Source of the DNA: SZAS-103 sp038234715
GTDB lineage: Bacteria > Pseudomonadota > Gammaproteobacteria > Xanthomonadales > Xanthomonadaceae
Length of the DNA stretch: 29,472 nucleotides
Assembly (NCBI GenBank): GCA_038234715.1
Contig: JBBQTD010000041.1
Span: 1 to 29,472, forward strand
Direction: 5' to 3'
The translations under genes were made by a program, and so were the position numbers. Of this stretch, positions 7,501 to 14,882 are shown one piece after another (the first letter of the stretch is position 1; the number at the start of each line of letters is the position of its first letter). Below the pieces are notes generated by a model that saw only the letters and a program-made list of their open reading frames with translations, had not been told where the DNA came from and made no database searches.

Positions 7501-8472
7501 GGCATGAACCGCGTCGGGATCGGCGGCAAGGGCGAAAGCGTGTGGCTCGCGTGGTTCCTGCTCGATACCATCACGCGCTTCACGCCAATTGCCGAAGCCC
7601 GCAACGATCACGACCGCGTGCTGCGATGGAATGCATGCGCGACGACAGTGAAGACCGCGATCGAGACCGCGGGCTGGGACGGTGCCTGGTACCTGCGCGG
7701 TTATTACGACGACGGGACCCCGCTCGGATCGCACGAGAGCGAGGAATGCAGGATCGATGCGATCGCGCAATCCTGGAGCGTGATGTCGGGCATCGCCAAC
7801 GCCGAACACGCAGCGCAGGCGATGCACGCGGTCGACACCCAACTCGTCGATCGCACCAATGCAATCGCGATGTTGTTCACCCCGCCGTTCGATCGGACCC
7901 CACACGATCCGGGATACATCAAGGGCTACCCGCCGGGCATCCGCGAGAATGGCGGGCAATACACGCATGGATCGATCTGGTCGATCTTCGCGTGGGCAGG
8001 GCTCGGCGATGGCGACAAGGCCGCTGAACTATTCGACATCCTCAATCCTGTCCGCCATGCAGACAACGCCGACGCGATCGAGCGCTTCAAGGTCGAACCG
8101 TACATTTCCTGCGCCGACGTGTATTCGGTCGCGCCCTTGACGGGACGCGGCGGCTGGACCTGGTACAGCGGATCGGCGGGCTGGCTCTATCGCGCGGGCA
8201 TCGAGGCAATGCTCGGATTCCGTCCGCGCGGCCAACGACTGCTTGTCGATCCGTGCATCCCGAAACAATGGCCAGGCTTCAGCATCGACTACCGCTATCG
8301 TTCGTCGTGCTACACCATCGCGGTCGAGAACCCGCACGGCATCAGGCGCGGAGTCGCAAGCGTCGAACTCGACGGGGCGCGTCTGGATCGCGAGGCCGTC
8401 AACGGCGGAGCCGCGAACATTCCGCTGGTGGACGATGCAGCCATTCACCACGTGCGCATCGTGATGGGATGA
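4540..8472 (+). CDS. GH94 glycoside phosphorylase, probably 1,2-beta-oligoglucan phosphorylase
   Basis: 1310 aa from the ATG at 4540, which is preceded by GGAGG about 10 bp upstream. A TTG at 4468 would add 24 residues and is less likely. There are two GT36-associated (GH94 N-terminal) beta-sandwich modules. The first starts near residue 16 (NGNYTVMLTDTGSGFSRW), the second near 505 (FDCGYGGFTQDGRAYIVTLD). An (alpha/alpha)6 catalytic domain follows from about residue 810. The motif GTGDWNDGM holds D987, the position of the GH94 general acid. Its size and architecture match the C-terminal part of cyclic beta-1,2-glucan synthases (NdvB/Cgs), but the GT84 synthase and membrane part are absent. 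A stand-alone phosphorylase releasing glucose 1-phosphate from sophoro-oligosaccharides is therefore likely. It has no signal peptide. Confidence 0.87.
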   Translation: MPLQASAAARARLLSNGNYTVMLTDTGSGFSRWKAMALTRWREDPTCDAWGSYILLADADSGATWSAGTRQPSDAKADAHTVMASELGVRFQRQDGTLETLLDVMVDGDRDAEVRRVTIANHGDRARNVVLTSYTELVLGSAAADAAHPAFSKMFVETEWVKQGGVLLATRRRRTPDDPDVWVAHIAVIEGDATQTVEFESDRAMFLGRGRTLRNAIAMQPDHVLSNTAGCVLDPVLCLRRRVQVAVGASVQVAFRTCVASTRDAALALAHDLLATDACDVARANAERHATAERDQLAIDAAAMERCQRLVYPLLYADPAWRAPAAQVAAASGGAPVLWAKGISGDRPIALLRIADEAGLGLASELLRAQRFWRGRWLGVDIVLLDTTSASDADSLHVALQAVVRGQATQLDAEKNGPGAAVFLLRDCDIDQGLRDGLAAVARLDLDAATHGMDRIGSALGTNQDSGDRAAVAIVSPRSAAPTGSHPVNRVATISASTHPATAAQFDCGYGGFTQDGRAYIVTLDAMRCTPMPWSNVIANPQFGFLATAEGGGHTFAINSQQNPLSPWPNDPVSDTPREALYLRDIDSGELWTATALPIRVPSATYTVEHGKGYTRYSHVAYGIASELTQCVPTADPIKISRLRMRNQSGRARRLSITAYVEWALGANGTVPAPYVVTGIDPATGAVFASNRWRPDFGDRVAFADLSGMQTSCTGDRGEFLGYLGAIDRPAALQHHAPLSGRTGAAMDPCAALQTEIELAPDAETEIVFLLGELESHADAQTLVAKYRVVEPDAVLDEVAAFWNGVTDAVQVRTPNPAMDLMLNGWLLYQALGCRVWARTAYYQSSGAYGFRDQLQDVMALCTAKPDIAREHLLRATGRQFLEGDVQHWWLPPAGQGIRTRIADDRIWLPYVALHYVAVTGDSGVLDEVVPFLEGAPLKDGENEAFFQPAQSSQHGSVYEHCARALDSSLRLGVHGLPLFGTGDWNDGMNRVGIGGKGESVWLAWFLLDTITRFTPIAEARNDHDRVLRWNACATTVKTAIETAGWDGAWYLRGYYDDGTPLGSHESEECRIDAIAQSWSVMSGIANAEHAAQAMHAVDTQLVDRTNAIAMLFTPPFDRTPHDPGYIKGYPPGIRENGGQYTHGSIWSIFAWAGLGDGDKAAELFDILNPVRHADNADAIERFKVEPYISCADVYSVAPLTGRGGWTWYSGSAGWLYRAGIEAMLGFRPRGQRLLVDPCIPKQWPGFSIDYRYRSSCYTIAVENPHGIRRGVASVELDGARLDREAVNGGAANIPLVDDAAIHHVRIVMG

Positions 8473-8507
8473 CGCGACTGCGATTCCCTCGATCCGCGCC
8501 AACTACC

Positions 8508-9437
8508 TCAGACGACAGCCTCGCCCTGGGCCATCGCCTGCAATCCCTCGGCAACGAAGCGGTGCCATCCACTCGCAGCGCTTGGCCGCCAGATCAAGTG
8601 CGTCGTCTCGACGCATTCATAGGGGCAATCGCTGAGCTTCACGCGGACCAGGCCCGGTTCGCGCAATGCGAAGTCGGGAAGATAGGCGAGGGCATGGCCG
8701 GAGCGGATCAGCGACATCAGCACCTGCAGGTCCTCGACCCAGTAGCGGATGCGCCGTGGCAACTGGTCGTCGCGCCAGCCATCCGCGCGCGATCCACGTT
8801 CGATGCCGCAGAACAGCGAGCGGTTGGGGCATGCGAAGTCGTGCGGCAACACCTGGTCCAGCGTGCTGACCAACCCCTGGCCTTCGATCTTCGATGCGCC
8901 GGCCACCACTGGATGGGATTCGGCAGCGGCCAGTTGCATCGTGATCGGCGCCAGGGGCACCGCCTCGAGTCCCGCCGGAAGATTGGCAGCGACGGCCACC
9001 CCGGTGACGAATGCGATGTCTGCCTCGCCGCGACCGACGGCGACGATCGCGGCGTCTTCGAACATGGTGGTGAACGCCAGTCGGCTCTCCGGATAGCGCT
9101 TCACCAGCAACTGCGTGAGCATCGTTCCGAAGCGCCATTGCAGCACTGCCGGGGCCGCAACGCGGCAGAACAACAGGGTGCGGCTGCCGCGAAACTCAGC
9201 TTCAGTCTGCTCGGCCAGGCGAACCATCAACCCGGCGCGATCGCGCAAACGCTCGCCATCGGCGTTCAGGCGCAGCGTCTTGTTGTTGCGGTCGAACAGG
9301 TGGGTGTTGAGGGATTGTTCGAGCCGCCGCAGCGCCTTGGAGAGCGCGGACGGGCTCTGGTGCAGTTCGTTGGCAGCGACCCGCAGATTCAGATGCCTGG
9401 CAATGACGAGGAACGACTTGAGGTCGGCAATTTCCAT
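8508..9437 (-). CDS. LysR-family transcriptional regulator
   Basis: 309 aa from the ATG at 9437, which has AGGAAA about 6 bp upstream; an upstream extension lacks this site. The N-terminal winged helix-turn-helix covers about residues 1-62 (MEIADLKSFLVIARHLNLRV and LHQSPSALSKALRRLEQSL). The C-terminal LysR substrate domain follows, with GRGEADIAFVTG and RSGHALAYLPDFALRE. The ligand cannot be predicted. It is divergent from the NTF2-like/secreted/amidotransferase set, which it probably controls from the shared 138-bp gap. It ends 35 bp past the convergent GH94 gene, so regulation of the glucan locus is possible but less likely. Confidence 0.92.
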   Translation of the reverse strand: MEIADLKSFLVIARHLNLRVAANELHQSPSALSKALRRLEQSLNTHLFDRNNKTLRLNADGERLRDRAGLMVRLAEQTEAEFRGSRTLLFCRVAAPAVLQWRFGTMLTQLLVKRYPESRLAFTTMFEDAAIVAVGRGEADIAFVTGVAVAANLPAGLEAVPLAPITMQLAAAESHPVVAGASKIEGQGLVSTLDQVLPHDFACPNRSLFCGIERGSRADGWRDDQLPRRIRYWVEDLQVLMSLIRSGHALAYLPDFALREPGLVRVKLSDCPYECVETTHLIWRPSAASGWHRFVAEGLQAMAQGEAVV

Positions 9438-9575
9438 AGTTGTTTCCTGAAAGGACACAAGTATGCAGTTTATGTTGCTTTCGATTCTACTTCGAACAAC
9501 CGACAATTCCATCATTGCGCCAAGCGATCAGGAACTGCGCGGTGCCGTCCATCCCTCCCTCCACGAGACCTTCCA
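9438..9575. promoter_or_regulatory. Divergent promoter region with a TTCGA-N7-TCGAA dyad
   Basis: A 138-bp gap between the divergent LysR gene and its neighbour. At 9480-9496 lies the inverted repeat TTCGA-TTCTACT-TCGAA, about 17 bp, a size compatible with a LysR box. It is noticeably richer in A and T than its surroundings. This is a candidate operator only. Confidence 0.35.
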
Positions 9576-9995
9576 GTGAACCAGGCCCTTCCCGCCAGTC
9601 CGACCACCATCAGGAGCAGCGACGACGCTGCAGTCCACGCTGTCGTCCAGCTCGCCTATTGCAACGGCGCCTACAACGCGCTGGACACCGTAGCGATGGC
9701 GAGGGGCTTTCACCCGGAGTTCGCGATCATCAGCGCGGGGGAAGACGCGCTTGAGCGCTACACCATTGCCGAATGGATTGCGGCCATCGAAAAGCGCAAG
9801 GCGGCTCCAGGTTTCGATATCGCGAGTGCAAAGCGGCAGTGCTACCTGACCTCGGTCGATGTCACCGGCGACGTCGCCAACGTGAAGATGGAAGTGCGCA
9901 AGGACGGAACCAGGATCTACACCGACTACCTTTTTCTGCTGCGATTCGCGGATGGCTGGAAGATCGTGTCAAAGATCTACCAGGACCACCAGTAG
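9576..9995 (+). CDS. NTF2/lumazine-binding-like small protein
   Basis: 139 aa from a GTG at 9576. It looks like the 'putative lumazine-binding' branch of the NTF2/SnoaL fold: an N-terminal helix (DDAAVHAVVQLAYCNGAYNA), then FHPEFAII, YTIAEWIAAIEKRK, and C-terminal strands VANVKMEVRKDG, YTDYLFLLRF and GWKIVSKIYQDHQ. Such domains bind small molecules or act as minor enzymes or accessory factors; nothing here fixes a substrate. The coding frame is open far upstream, but that part is shadow sequence of the LysR gene. The ribosome binding site is weak. It is followed after 9 bp by a secreted-protein gene and is probably cotranscribed with it. Confidence 0.75.
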   Translation: MNQALPASPTTIRSSDDAAVHAVVQLAYCNGAYNALDTVAMARGFHPEFAIISAGEDALERYTIAEWIAAIEKRKAAPGFDIASAKRQCYLTSVDVTGDVANVKMEVRKDGTRIYTDYLFLLRFADGWKIVSKIYQDHQ

Positions 9996-10004
9996 GACAC
10001 CGCG

Positions 10005-10760
10005 ATGCGCGCTGACAACCTCATTGCACGCGTATGTGCGGGCCTGATGCTCGCCCTGCTGGCAATTGTTCTTGCTCTGGTAGCGGGTGCCCAGGCAACC
10101 GCTGCCACTTCGGTACCAGGTTCGCCCGCAGCAGCATCAACCCAGGGCAAGCCGCCAGCTTCATGGGGGCTGCACGGGATGCTGCTCTTCGGCGGAGCAG
10201 ACGGATTGTTCGCTTCGCACCTGCCGATGTTCCATGCGCCGCACGATTACCACGTCGTGATTGCACTGCAACTGGCGTCGCCTGCAATCGAATCGGCGAT
10301 GCGCGCACGGCTTGCCGGTACGCCAGCATTGTGGACGTTGGTTCCCGAGAAGTTCGAACTTGCAAGGCTGGCGCCAGGCGCCGCGAATCCGCTGGTCACG
10401 TTCAAGGCCGACATCGTCGAAGGGCACTTCGAGCGCGGCGGCAAGACGATCTACCCGGGCGTCTTCGTTCGCGTGATCCGCACCGAGCGCTATGTCCAAC
10501 TCGATCCGCATGCGCGCACGGGCGCGACAGCGCACTATCTTCCGATAGGGCAGGGCCGTACGTGGTTCCTCGTCAAGGAAGTCGATGCACGACCCGATTT
10601 CGACCATGTCCTGATGCTCACCACAAGCCATGCGCCCGCTGCGGTCGATATACCGGTGCACGGCATTGCGCGGCCTGCGGACAGCGCGATCGAGGCGTTG
10701 CTCGCGTCACCTTCGCGACTGGCTGGCACCGTCTACTACGACACCGAAGACCTGCAATGA
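10005..10760 (+). CDS. Secreted protein of unknown function
   Basis: 251 aa. The N-terminus MRADNLIARVCAGLMLALLA followed by IVLALVAGAQATAA is a signal peptide with a likely cleavage site after ATA/AQA, so the mature protein is periplasmic. The conserved-looking core includes WGLHGMLLFGGADGLFASHL and PMFHAPHDYHVVIALQL, with several His residues that might bind a ligand or metal. Further motifs are FERGGKTIYPGVFVRVIRTE and TWFLVKEVDARPDFDHVLML. I recognise a family look but no named function. It lies between the NTF2-like gene (9 bp upstream) and the amidotransferase gene (4-bp stop/start overlap). Confidence 0.8.
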   Translation: MRADNLIARVCAGLMLALLAIVLALVAGAQATAATSVPGSPAAASTQGKPPASWGLHGMLLFGGADGLFASHLPMFHAPHDYHVVIALQLASPAIESAMRARLAGTPALWTLVPEKFELARLAPGAANPLVTFKADIVEGHFERGGKTIYPGVFVRVIRTERYVQLDPHARTGATAHYLPIGQGRTWFLVKEVDARPDFDHVLMLTTSHAPAAVDIPVHGIARPADSAIEALLASPSRLAGTVYYDTEDLQ

Positions 10761-11395
10761 GCCAGCGCCTGGGCGTCGTGCAACACCATCCAGCCGAGAG
10801 TGCCGGCGAGATCGGCGTGTGGGCGGCCCGGCATGGGATCGCGCTGGACATCCACCGTGCCGACCTCGACGACTTGCCGCTCGACGCGATCGATCGCTGC
10901 GTGCTGCTCGGCGGTCCGTGCGCGGTCAGCGATGCGCCAGCGTGGCTGTTGCGCGAGAAGCAATGGTTGCGCTCGCAGCTCGCCAGTGGAACCCAGGTCC
11001 TGGGCATCTGCCTTGGCTCGCAGTTGCTTGCACAAGCGCATGGGGGAAGCGTTCACGCGCTGGATCAGCCCGAGACCGGATGGACGCAGATCGAGTTTGC
11101 CGATGGCAGGCAAATCGCCGCACTGCAATGGCACGAGGATGCCTGGTCGCTGCCACCAGGCGCCGAACTGCTGGCACGCAGCGCCACCTGCGCGCAGCAG
11201 ATGTTCCGGATCGGCAAGCACATCGGCATCCAGTTCCATCCCGAATGGAACGCCACGCTTGTCGACGCATTGAACGCGCATTTCGGCGACGCATCGCCAC
11301 TGCCGCGGACACCCGATGCGCAACGACACAGCGCCATCACCGATTGGTTTCACCCGGTCATGGATGCGTGGTGGAACGGTGCGACAGTCGGGTAG
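10757..11395 (+). CDS. Class I glutamine amidotransferase domain protein
   Basis: 212 aa, a stand-alone GATase1 domain of the GuaA-N/YfeJ-like type. The catalytic triad is visible: nucleophile C85 in VLGICLGSQL, and H161 and E163 in IQFHPEWN. The oxyanion strand LLGGPCAVSDAP is at 50-61. Such proteins hydrolyse glutamine or gamma-glutamyl compounds; no synthetase partner is encoded nearby, so the acceptor is unknown. The start ATG overlaps the previous stop (ATGA). Third gene of the set that is divergent from the LysR regulator. The C-terminus has an extra segment, SAITDWFHPVMDAWWNG, rich in aromatic residues. Confidence 0.9.
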   Translation: MSQRLGVVQHHPAESAGEIGVWAARHGIALDIHRADLDDLPLDAIDRCVLLGGPCAVSDAPAWLLREKQWLRSQLASGTQVLGICLGSQLLAQAHGGSVHALDQPETGWTQIEFADGRQIAALQWHEDAWSLPPGAELLARSATCAQQMFRIGKHIGIQFHPEWNATLVDALNAHFGDASPLPRTPDAQRHSAITDWFHPVMDAWWNGATVG

Positions 11396-11402
11396 CTGTA
11401 CT

Positions 11403-11450
11403 GTTGCGTGTATCGCCTGACTGTTTCGCAAAGAAGGGATCACACGCAAC
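11403..11450. terminator. Possible bidirectional hairpin between convergent genes
   Basis: A perfect 9-bp inverted repeat, GTTGCGTGT and ACACGCAAC, lies in the gap between the convergent amidotransferase and MFS genes. The loop is long (30 nt) and there is no run of T on either strand, so the terminator role is weak. Confidence 0.3.
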
Positions 11451-11458
11451 CCGCGTCG

Positions 11459-12706
11459 CTATGGACTGGTCGCTTTTCCGTCCTTCCCAAGACCCTCGAC
11501 CGGCGCATCGATCAACGCACGCCCCTTGGCTTCTGGACCGACCAGGGCCAACCCTGCCAGCAACACAGCGACCACCGCGATGAACACCGACATCGCAAAG
11601 GCGTAGTCGCCGCCGTGCCGCGCTGCGAGCCATGCAAGCAACGGGGCTGTCATCGAGGCAAGCAGGTTGCCGCCCTGGTAGGCGAAACCGGGCAGTGTGC
11701 CGCGCACGGCTGCCGGCGAGAGTTCGTTGAGGTGCACCGGCACGATGCCCCACGCGCCCTGGACCATGACCTGCATCAGGAACACGCCGATCGCAAGCGT
11801 GATGAACGAACCGCCGTAAGCCCATAGTGGAATCATCGGCAGCGCGATCAGGGCGGCGATCGCGATTGCGCGACGCCGGCCGATGCGCTCGGACCATGCG
11901 CCGAACGCAAGACCACCGACGATCGCCCCGAGGTTCAGGATGATCGTGAGCTTGCTCACCGTTGCCGTATCGAAATGCAATTGTTGTTTGAGGAACGTCG
12001 GATACAGGTCCTGCGAGCCGTGGCTGAACATGTTGAAGGCCATCATCAACACCACCAGGTACGCGAAAAGCTTCCAGCGCCCGCGCATCGTTTCGAGGAA
12101 TCCTGGTTGTACGGTGCGTTCGGCGCGCGCACTTTCGAACGCCGGCGATTCGGGCACGACGCGCCGCACATAGAGCACCAGGAACGCCGGGAGGATGCCG
12201 AGCGCGAACATGCCGCGCCAGCCGATGTGATCGAACAGCAGCCAGTACGCAACCGCACCCAGCAGATACCCGGTGGCATAGCCTTCCTGGAGGATCCCGG
12301 AAACCAGGCCGCGCGCCTTGACCGGAATCGATTCCATCGCAAGCGACGCGCCGATGCCCCATTCGCCACCCATCGCGATGCCGAACAGTGCGCGCACCAC
12401 CAGCAGCACCGTCAGCGACGGCGCCAACGCCGAAGCCGCCTCGAGCACGGCGAACAGGATGATGTCGATCATAAGGATCGGGCGCCGTCCATAGCGGTCC
12501 GCCAACCTTCCGAAGATGAAGGCACCGATCGGGCGCATCGCCAGCGTCAGCATCAATGAGAACGTCACCGCCTTGACGTCGACCTTGAAGTCGTGCGCGA
12601 TTTCCGGAATCACGAACACCAGCAGGAAGTAGTCGAACGCATCAAGCGTCCAGCCAAGAAAGCTGGCAAACACCACGTGACGCTGGGGACGATCGAGCTC
12701 GCGCAA
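11459..12706 (-). CDS. MFS transporter, SHS/carboxylate:H+ symporter type
   Basis: 415 aa from the TTG at 12706. The N-terminus HVVFASFLGWTLDAFDYFLL, motif A GRLADRYGRRP, and MGGEWGIGASLAMESIP match the sialate:H+/lactate (SHS) branch of the major facilitator superfamily. About 12 hydrophobic segments are present, so it is an inner-membrane importer of a small organic acid. The substrate is not determined. The annotated TTG has no ribosome binding site. Six codons upstream an ATT at 12724 gives a SFLSVLRELDRPQ N-terminus and has AGAGGAG at a perfect 6-bp spacing, so the true start may be this rare codon. Monocistronic, convergent with the amidotransferase gene. Confidence 0.9.
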   Translation of the reverse strand: MRELDRPQRHVVFASFLGWTLDAFDYFLLVFVIPEIAHDFKVDVKAVTFSLMLTLAMRPIGAFIFGRLADRYGRRPILMIDIILFAVLEAASALAPSLTVLLVVRALFGIAMGGEWGIGASLAMESIPVKARGLVSGILQEGYATGYLLGAVAYWLLFDHIGWRGMFALGILPAFLVLYVRRVVPESPAFESARAERTVQPGFLETMRGRWKLFAYLVVLMMAFNMFSHGSQDLYPTFLKQQLHFDTATVSKLTIILNLGAIVGGLAFGAWSERIGRRRAIAIAALIALPMIPLWAYGGSFITLAIGVFLMQVMVQGAWGIVPVHLNELSPAAVRGTLPGFAYQGGNLLASMTAPLLAWLAARHGGDYAFAMSVFIAVVAVLLAGLALVGPEAKGRALIDAPVEGLGKDGKATSP

Positions 12707-12736
12707 AACCGACAGGAATGAAATGGCGATCTCCTC

Positions 12737-13061
12737 TTGCAGGTGGCGGCACGGACCTGCACTTTTGTCGACGTTTTGTACCGCGACCGGGGGCCGTGCT
12801 GCAATCGCTCATGCCAGGTGGGCGGGCTGGAACCTAGCGACTGCAGCCGAATCCCGGCGTTTCGAGCAGCGCGTGCCGACGTGCCGAGATGCCGTCCTGG
12901 GTCGTCCATGGGCCGAATTCATTCGGCGCGATGGCTCGTTCCCTGTTCACGGGGCAGCCAGAAATCGGGCACAAAGACGACATCGCGTTCAGGAGTGCAT
13001 TGGCATATTCCGTAAAACCGTACGCGCCACCCTGGCCGACGGTGCAACCGGGACGACACGA
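12737..13061. other. Intergenic region, no gene recognised
   Basis: 325 bp between the divergent MFS and DUF347 genes. Open frames here (for example 12834-13079 minus) have no family look. It must hold both promoters; I see no convincing sites. Confidence 0.4.
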
Positions 13062-13856
13062 ATGGACTCGCAAAAGCAAAAGCAGGACGTGCTAAGCAAG
13101 GTGCCAGCGGTCACGCTGGGTTTCTGGATCATCAAGATCCTGGCGACCACGCTGGGCGAGACCGGCGGCGATGCCGTGTCGATGTCGATGAATCTTGGGT
13201 ATCTGGTCGGCACCGCAATCTTTGCCGCGATCTTCCTTCTCGCGGTGTTGATCCAGGTCAAGGTGAAATTCTTCCATCCCTTCATTTACTGGACGACGAT
13301 CGTCGCGACAACGACGGTGGGCACCACCATGGCCGACTATGTGGATCGCTCACTCGGCATCGGCTATCCAGGCGGGAGCGCAATTTTGCTCGCACTCGTG
13401 ATGGCCTCGCTCTTCGTCTGGTACCGCACGCTCGGGACGGTGGCCGTCGATACGGTGAGCTCGCCGAAGTCCGAAGCGTTCTACTGGATCACGATCATGT
13501 TTTCGCAAACCCTCGGCACTGCACTCGGCGATTGGACAGCCGACACCGCAGGCCTTGGCTATACGGGCGGCGCAGCCGTGTTTGGCGCGATGCTCGCTGT
13601 CGTTGCGGCAATGTATTTCTTCACGAAAATCCCGCGTACGGGTTTGTTCTGGGCGGCGTTTATCCTGACCAGACCACTTGGCGCTGTCGTGGGCGATTTC
13701 CTCGACAAGCCCGTGAGCAAGGGTGGCCTTGAAATGAGTCGTTACTCGGCGTCGGCGGCACTGCTCGTGTTGATCGTCGGGTGCGTGCTGATTTTTTCGC
13801 ACCGGGCGGCAAGCAGGCAATCAAGTGCTTCCATTCAATCGCTGCCCGTTTCATGA
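13062..13856 (+). CDS. DUF347 (COG4705) multi-repeat membrane protein
   Basis: 264 aa from the ATG at 13062 (GGGA about 8 bp upstream). The longer frame upstream has no family character. It contains four copies of the DUF347 core, near residues 30 (TLGETGGDAVS), 85 (TVGTTMADYVDRSLGIGYPG), 150 (TLGTALGDWTADTAGLGYTG) and 205 (PLGAVVGDFLDKP). Each copy lies in a two-helix unit, giving about eight transmembrane segments. Gly- and Asp-containing helix breaks of this sort suggest a transport or channel-like function, but none is established for the family as far as I know. It stands alone on the plus strand, followed after 54 bp by an STN-domain gene. Confidence 0.9.
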   Translation: MDSQKQKQDVLSKVPAVTLGFWIIKILATTLGETGGDAVSMSMNLGYLVGTAIFAAIFLLAVLIQVKVKFFHPFIYWTTIVATTTVGTTMADYVDRSLGIGYPGGSAILLALVMASLFVWYRTLGTVAVDTVSSPKSEAFYWITIMFSQTLGTALGDWTADTAGLGYTGGAAVFGAMLAVVAAMYFFTKIPRTGLFWAAFILTRPLGAVVGDFLDKPVSKGGLEMSRYSASAALLVLIVGCVLIFSHRAASRQSSASIQSLPVS

Positions 13857-13910
13857 CGATGTCGCATGCCGGGAGTTGCGAGGACGCGTGATGAACACGA
13901 GGATCCACGG

Positions 13911-14291
13911 ATGAACAGGCCATCCGGCAAGCGCGCAGGAATTCACTTGCAACTTGCTTTCGCTGTCGCGGCCTTCGGCGTCATCGCGGGTCTGCCGCCG
14001 GCATCGGCGGTCGGACGTCCCGCACAACCTCCAGTAGCTGCAGGTCTCTCCGAAAAAACGACGTTCAACTTCGCCAACATCCCGGTGCGCTCTGCACTGC
14101 AGTTCATCGCGGAGGAAGGGCACTTCAACCTGGTCGTCTCGGATGCAGTCACGGGCACTGTCAGCCTGCACCTCGTCGGCGTCACGTGGGAACAGGCTCT
14201 CGACGTCGTACTGCGGCTCAAGGGCCTGCGCCAGAGCGTCGACGGCAACACCCGCACGATCTCCAGGGCGACTCGATCCAACGACGGCTGA
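13911..14291 (+). CDS. Stand-alone secretin/TonB short N-terminal (STN) domain protein
   Basis: 126 aa from the ATG at 13911, which has GAGGA about 9 bp upstream; an earlier ATG at 13866 is less well placed. The signal peptide (IHLQLAFAVAAFGVIAGLPP, cleavage near ASA at 31-33) sends it to the periplasm. Residues about 50-118 are one STN/PilQ-like domain: FNFANIPVRSALQFIAEEG, FNLVVSD, VSLHLVGVTWEQALDVVLR. In secretins and TonB-dependent transducers this domain precedes a pore or receptor; here nothing follows, and the stop is natural-looking. It may be an accessory piece for a secretin or transducer elsewhere, or a relic of a longer gene. Confidence 0.8.
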   Translation: MNRPSGKRAGIHLQLAFAVAAFGVIAGLPPASAVGRPAQPPVAAGLSEKTTFNFANIPVRSALQFIAEEGHFNLVVSDAVTGTVSLHLVGVTWEQALDVVLRLKGLRQSVDGNTRTISRATRSNDG

Positions 14292-14394
14292 TCGTGACTG
14301 TGTTACCGCCTGCCGTGCGTTAGCCAGCAAGCCATTCGCGTAGCGGAAGCAGTGCTGTATGGGGCGGGCAGGGTGGTTCGCGTTGGCCCTGGAT

Positions 14395-14882
14395 TCACCC
14401 AATAACGCCGCGTCGCCGGAGTTCGAAGTAGCAGCGCAGGCATGCGCGGACTCGACCATGGCGTTGTGCACACCATCGAACGCCTCTTCGAACAGGTGCA
14501 TGTGCAACTGCGTGAGCGAGGGCCATTTGTACCCGCGTGAGCCGGGGAGGCGACAGTAGTCGGTGGACAATTCCATGGTGCAGTGCCGCTGCCTTGATTC
14601 AGCGGAGTTCGCGAAGCCGGCGCGCAGGAATTCCGCTCCCAGGATCTTTTCGTCGAACTTGATGTTGTGCGCGACCAGCGTCGTCGCCTGGGCGATGCAG
14701 GCTTCGATTTCTGCGAGGACGCCCAGCAACGCGACGCCGTCGCGCATCGCCAACTCGGTCGAGATTCCATGGATCCTAGAAGCGCTATCGGGAATCGAGA
14801 AGCCGTCCGGCTTGACGGTGTATTCGACACTTGCGACTTCGTTGCCACGGTCATCGGTGACGATCCATGCGATCTGCACGAG
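14395..14882 (-). pseudogene. DEDDh 3'-5' exonuclease (DnaQ/RNase T type), 5' end lost and frameshifted
   Basis: The minus strand encodes LVQIAWIVTDDRGNEV, RIHGIS, TTLVAHNIKFDEKIL and YKWPSLTQLHMHLF, the body of a DnaQ-like exonuclease. The N-terminal motif with the first catalytic Asp-x-Glu is missing, because the coding sequence begins directly at the outer edge of the Tn3 repeat (14883). Near 14452 the frame breaks: HNAMV-E continues one frame over as VRACLRCYFELRRRGVIG followed by a stop at 14395-14397. One lost base (GTCGA-GTC) explains this, and it falls in the codon of the last catalytic Asp (H-x4-D). The frameshift might be a sequencing error, but the 5' loss is not. No function is expected. 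Confidence 0.82.

Noticed and set aside
8253..9575. Upstream extension of the NTF2-like frame to 580 codons
   Set aside because: The extension is antisense to the LysR gene and reads as its shadow; the GTG at 9576 begins the family-like part.
12834..13079. 81-codon minus-strand frame between the MFS and DUF347 genes
   Set aside because: No motif, no ribosome binding site, and it overlaps the start of the DUF347 gene.
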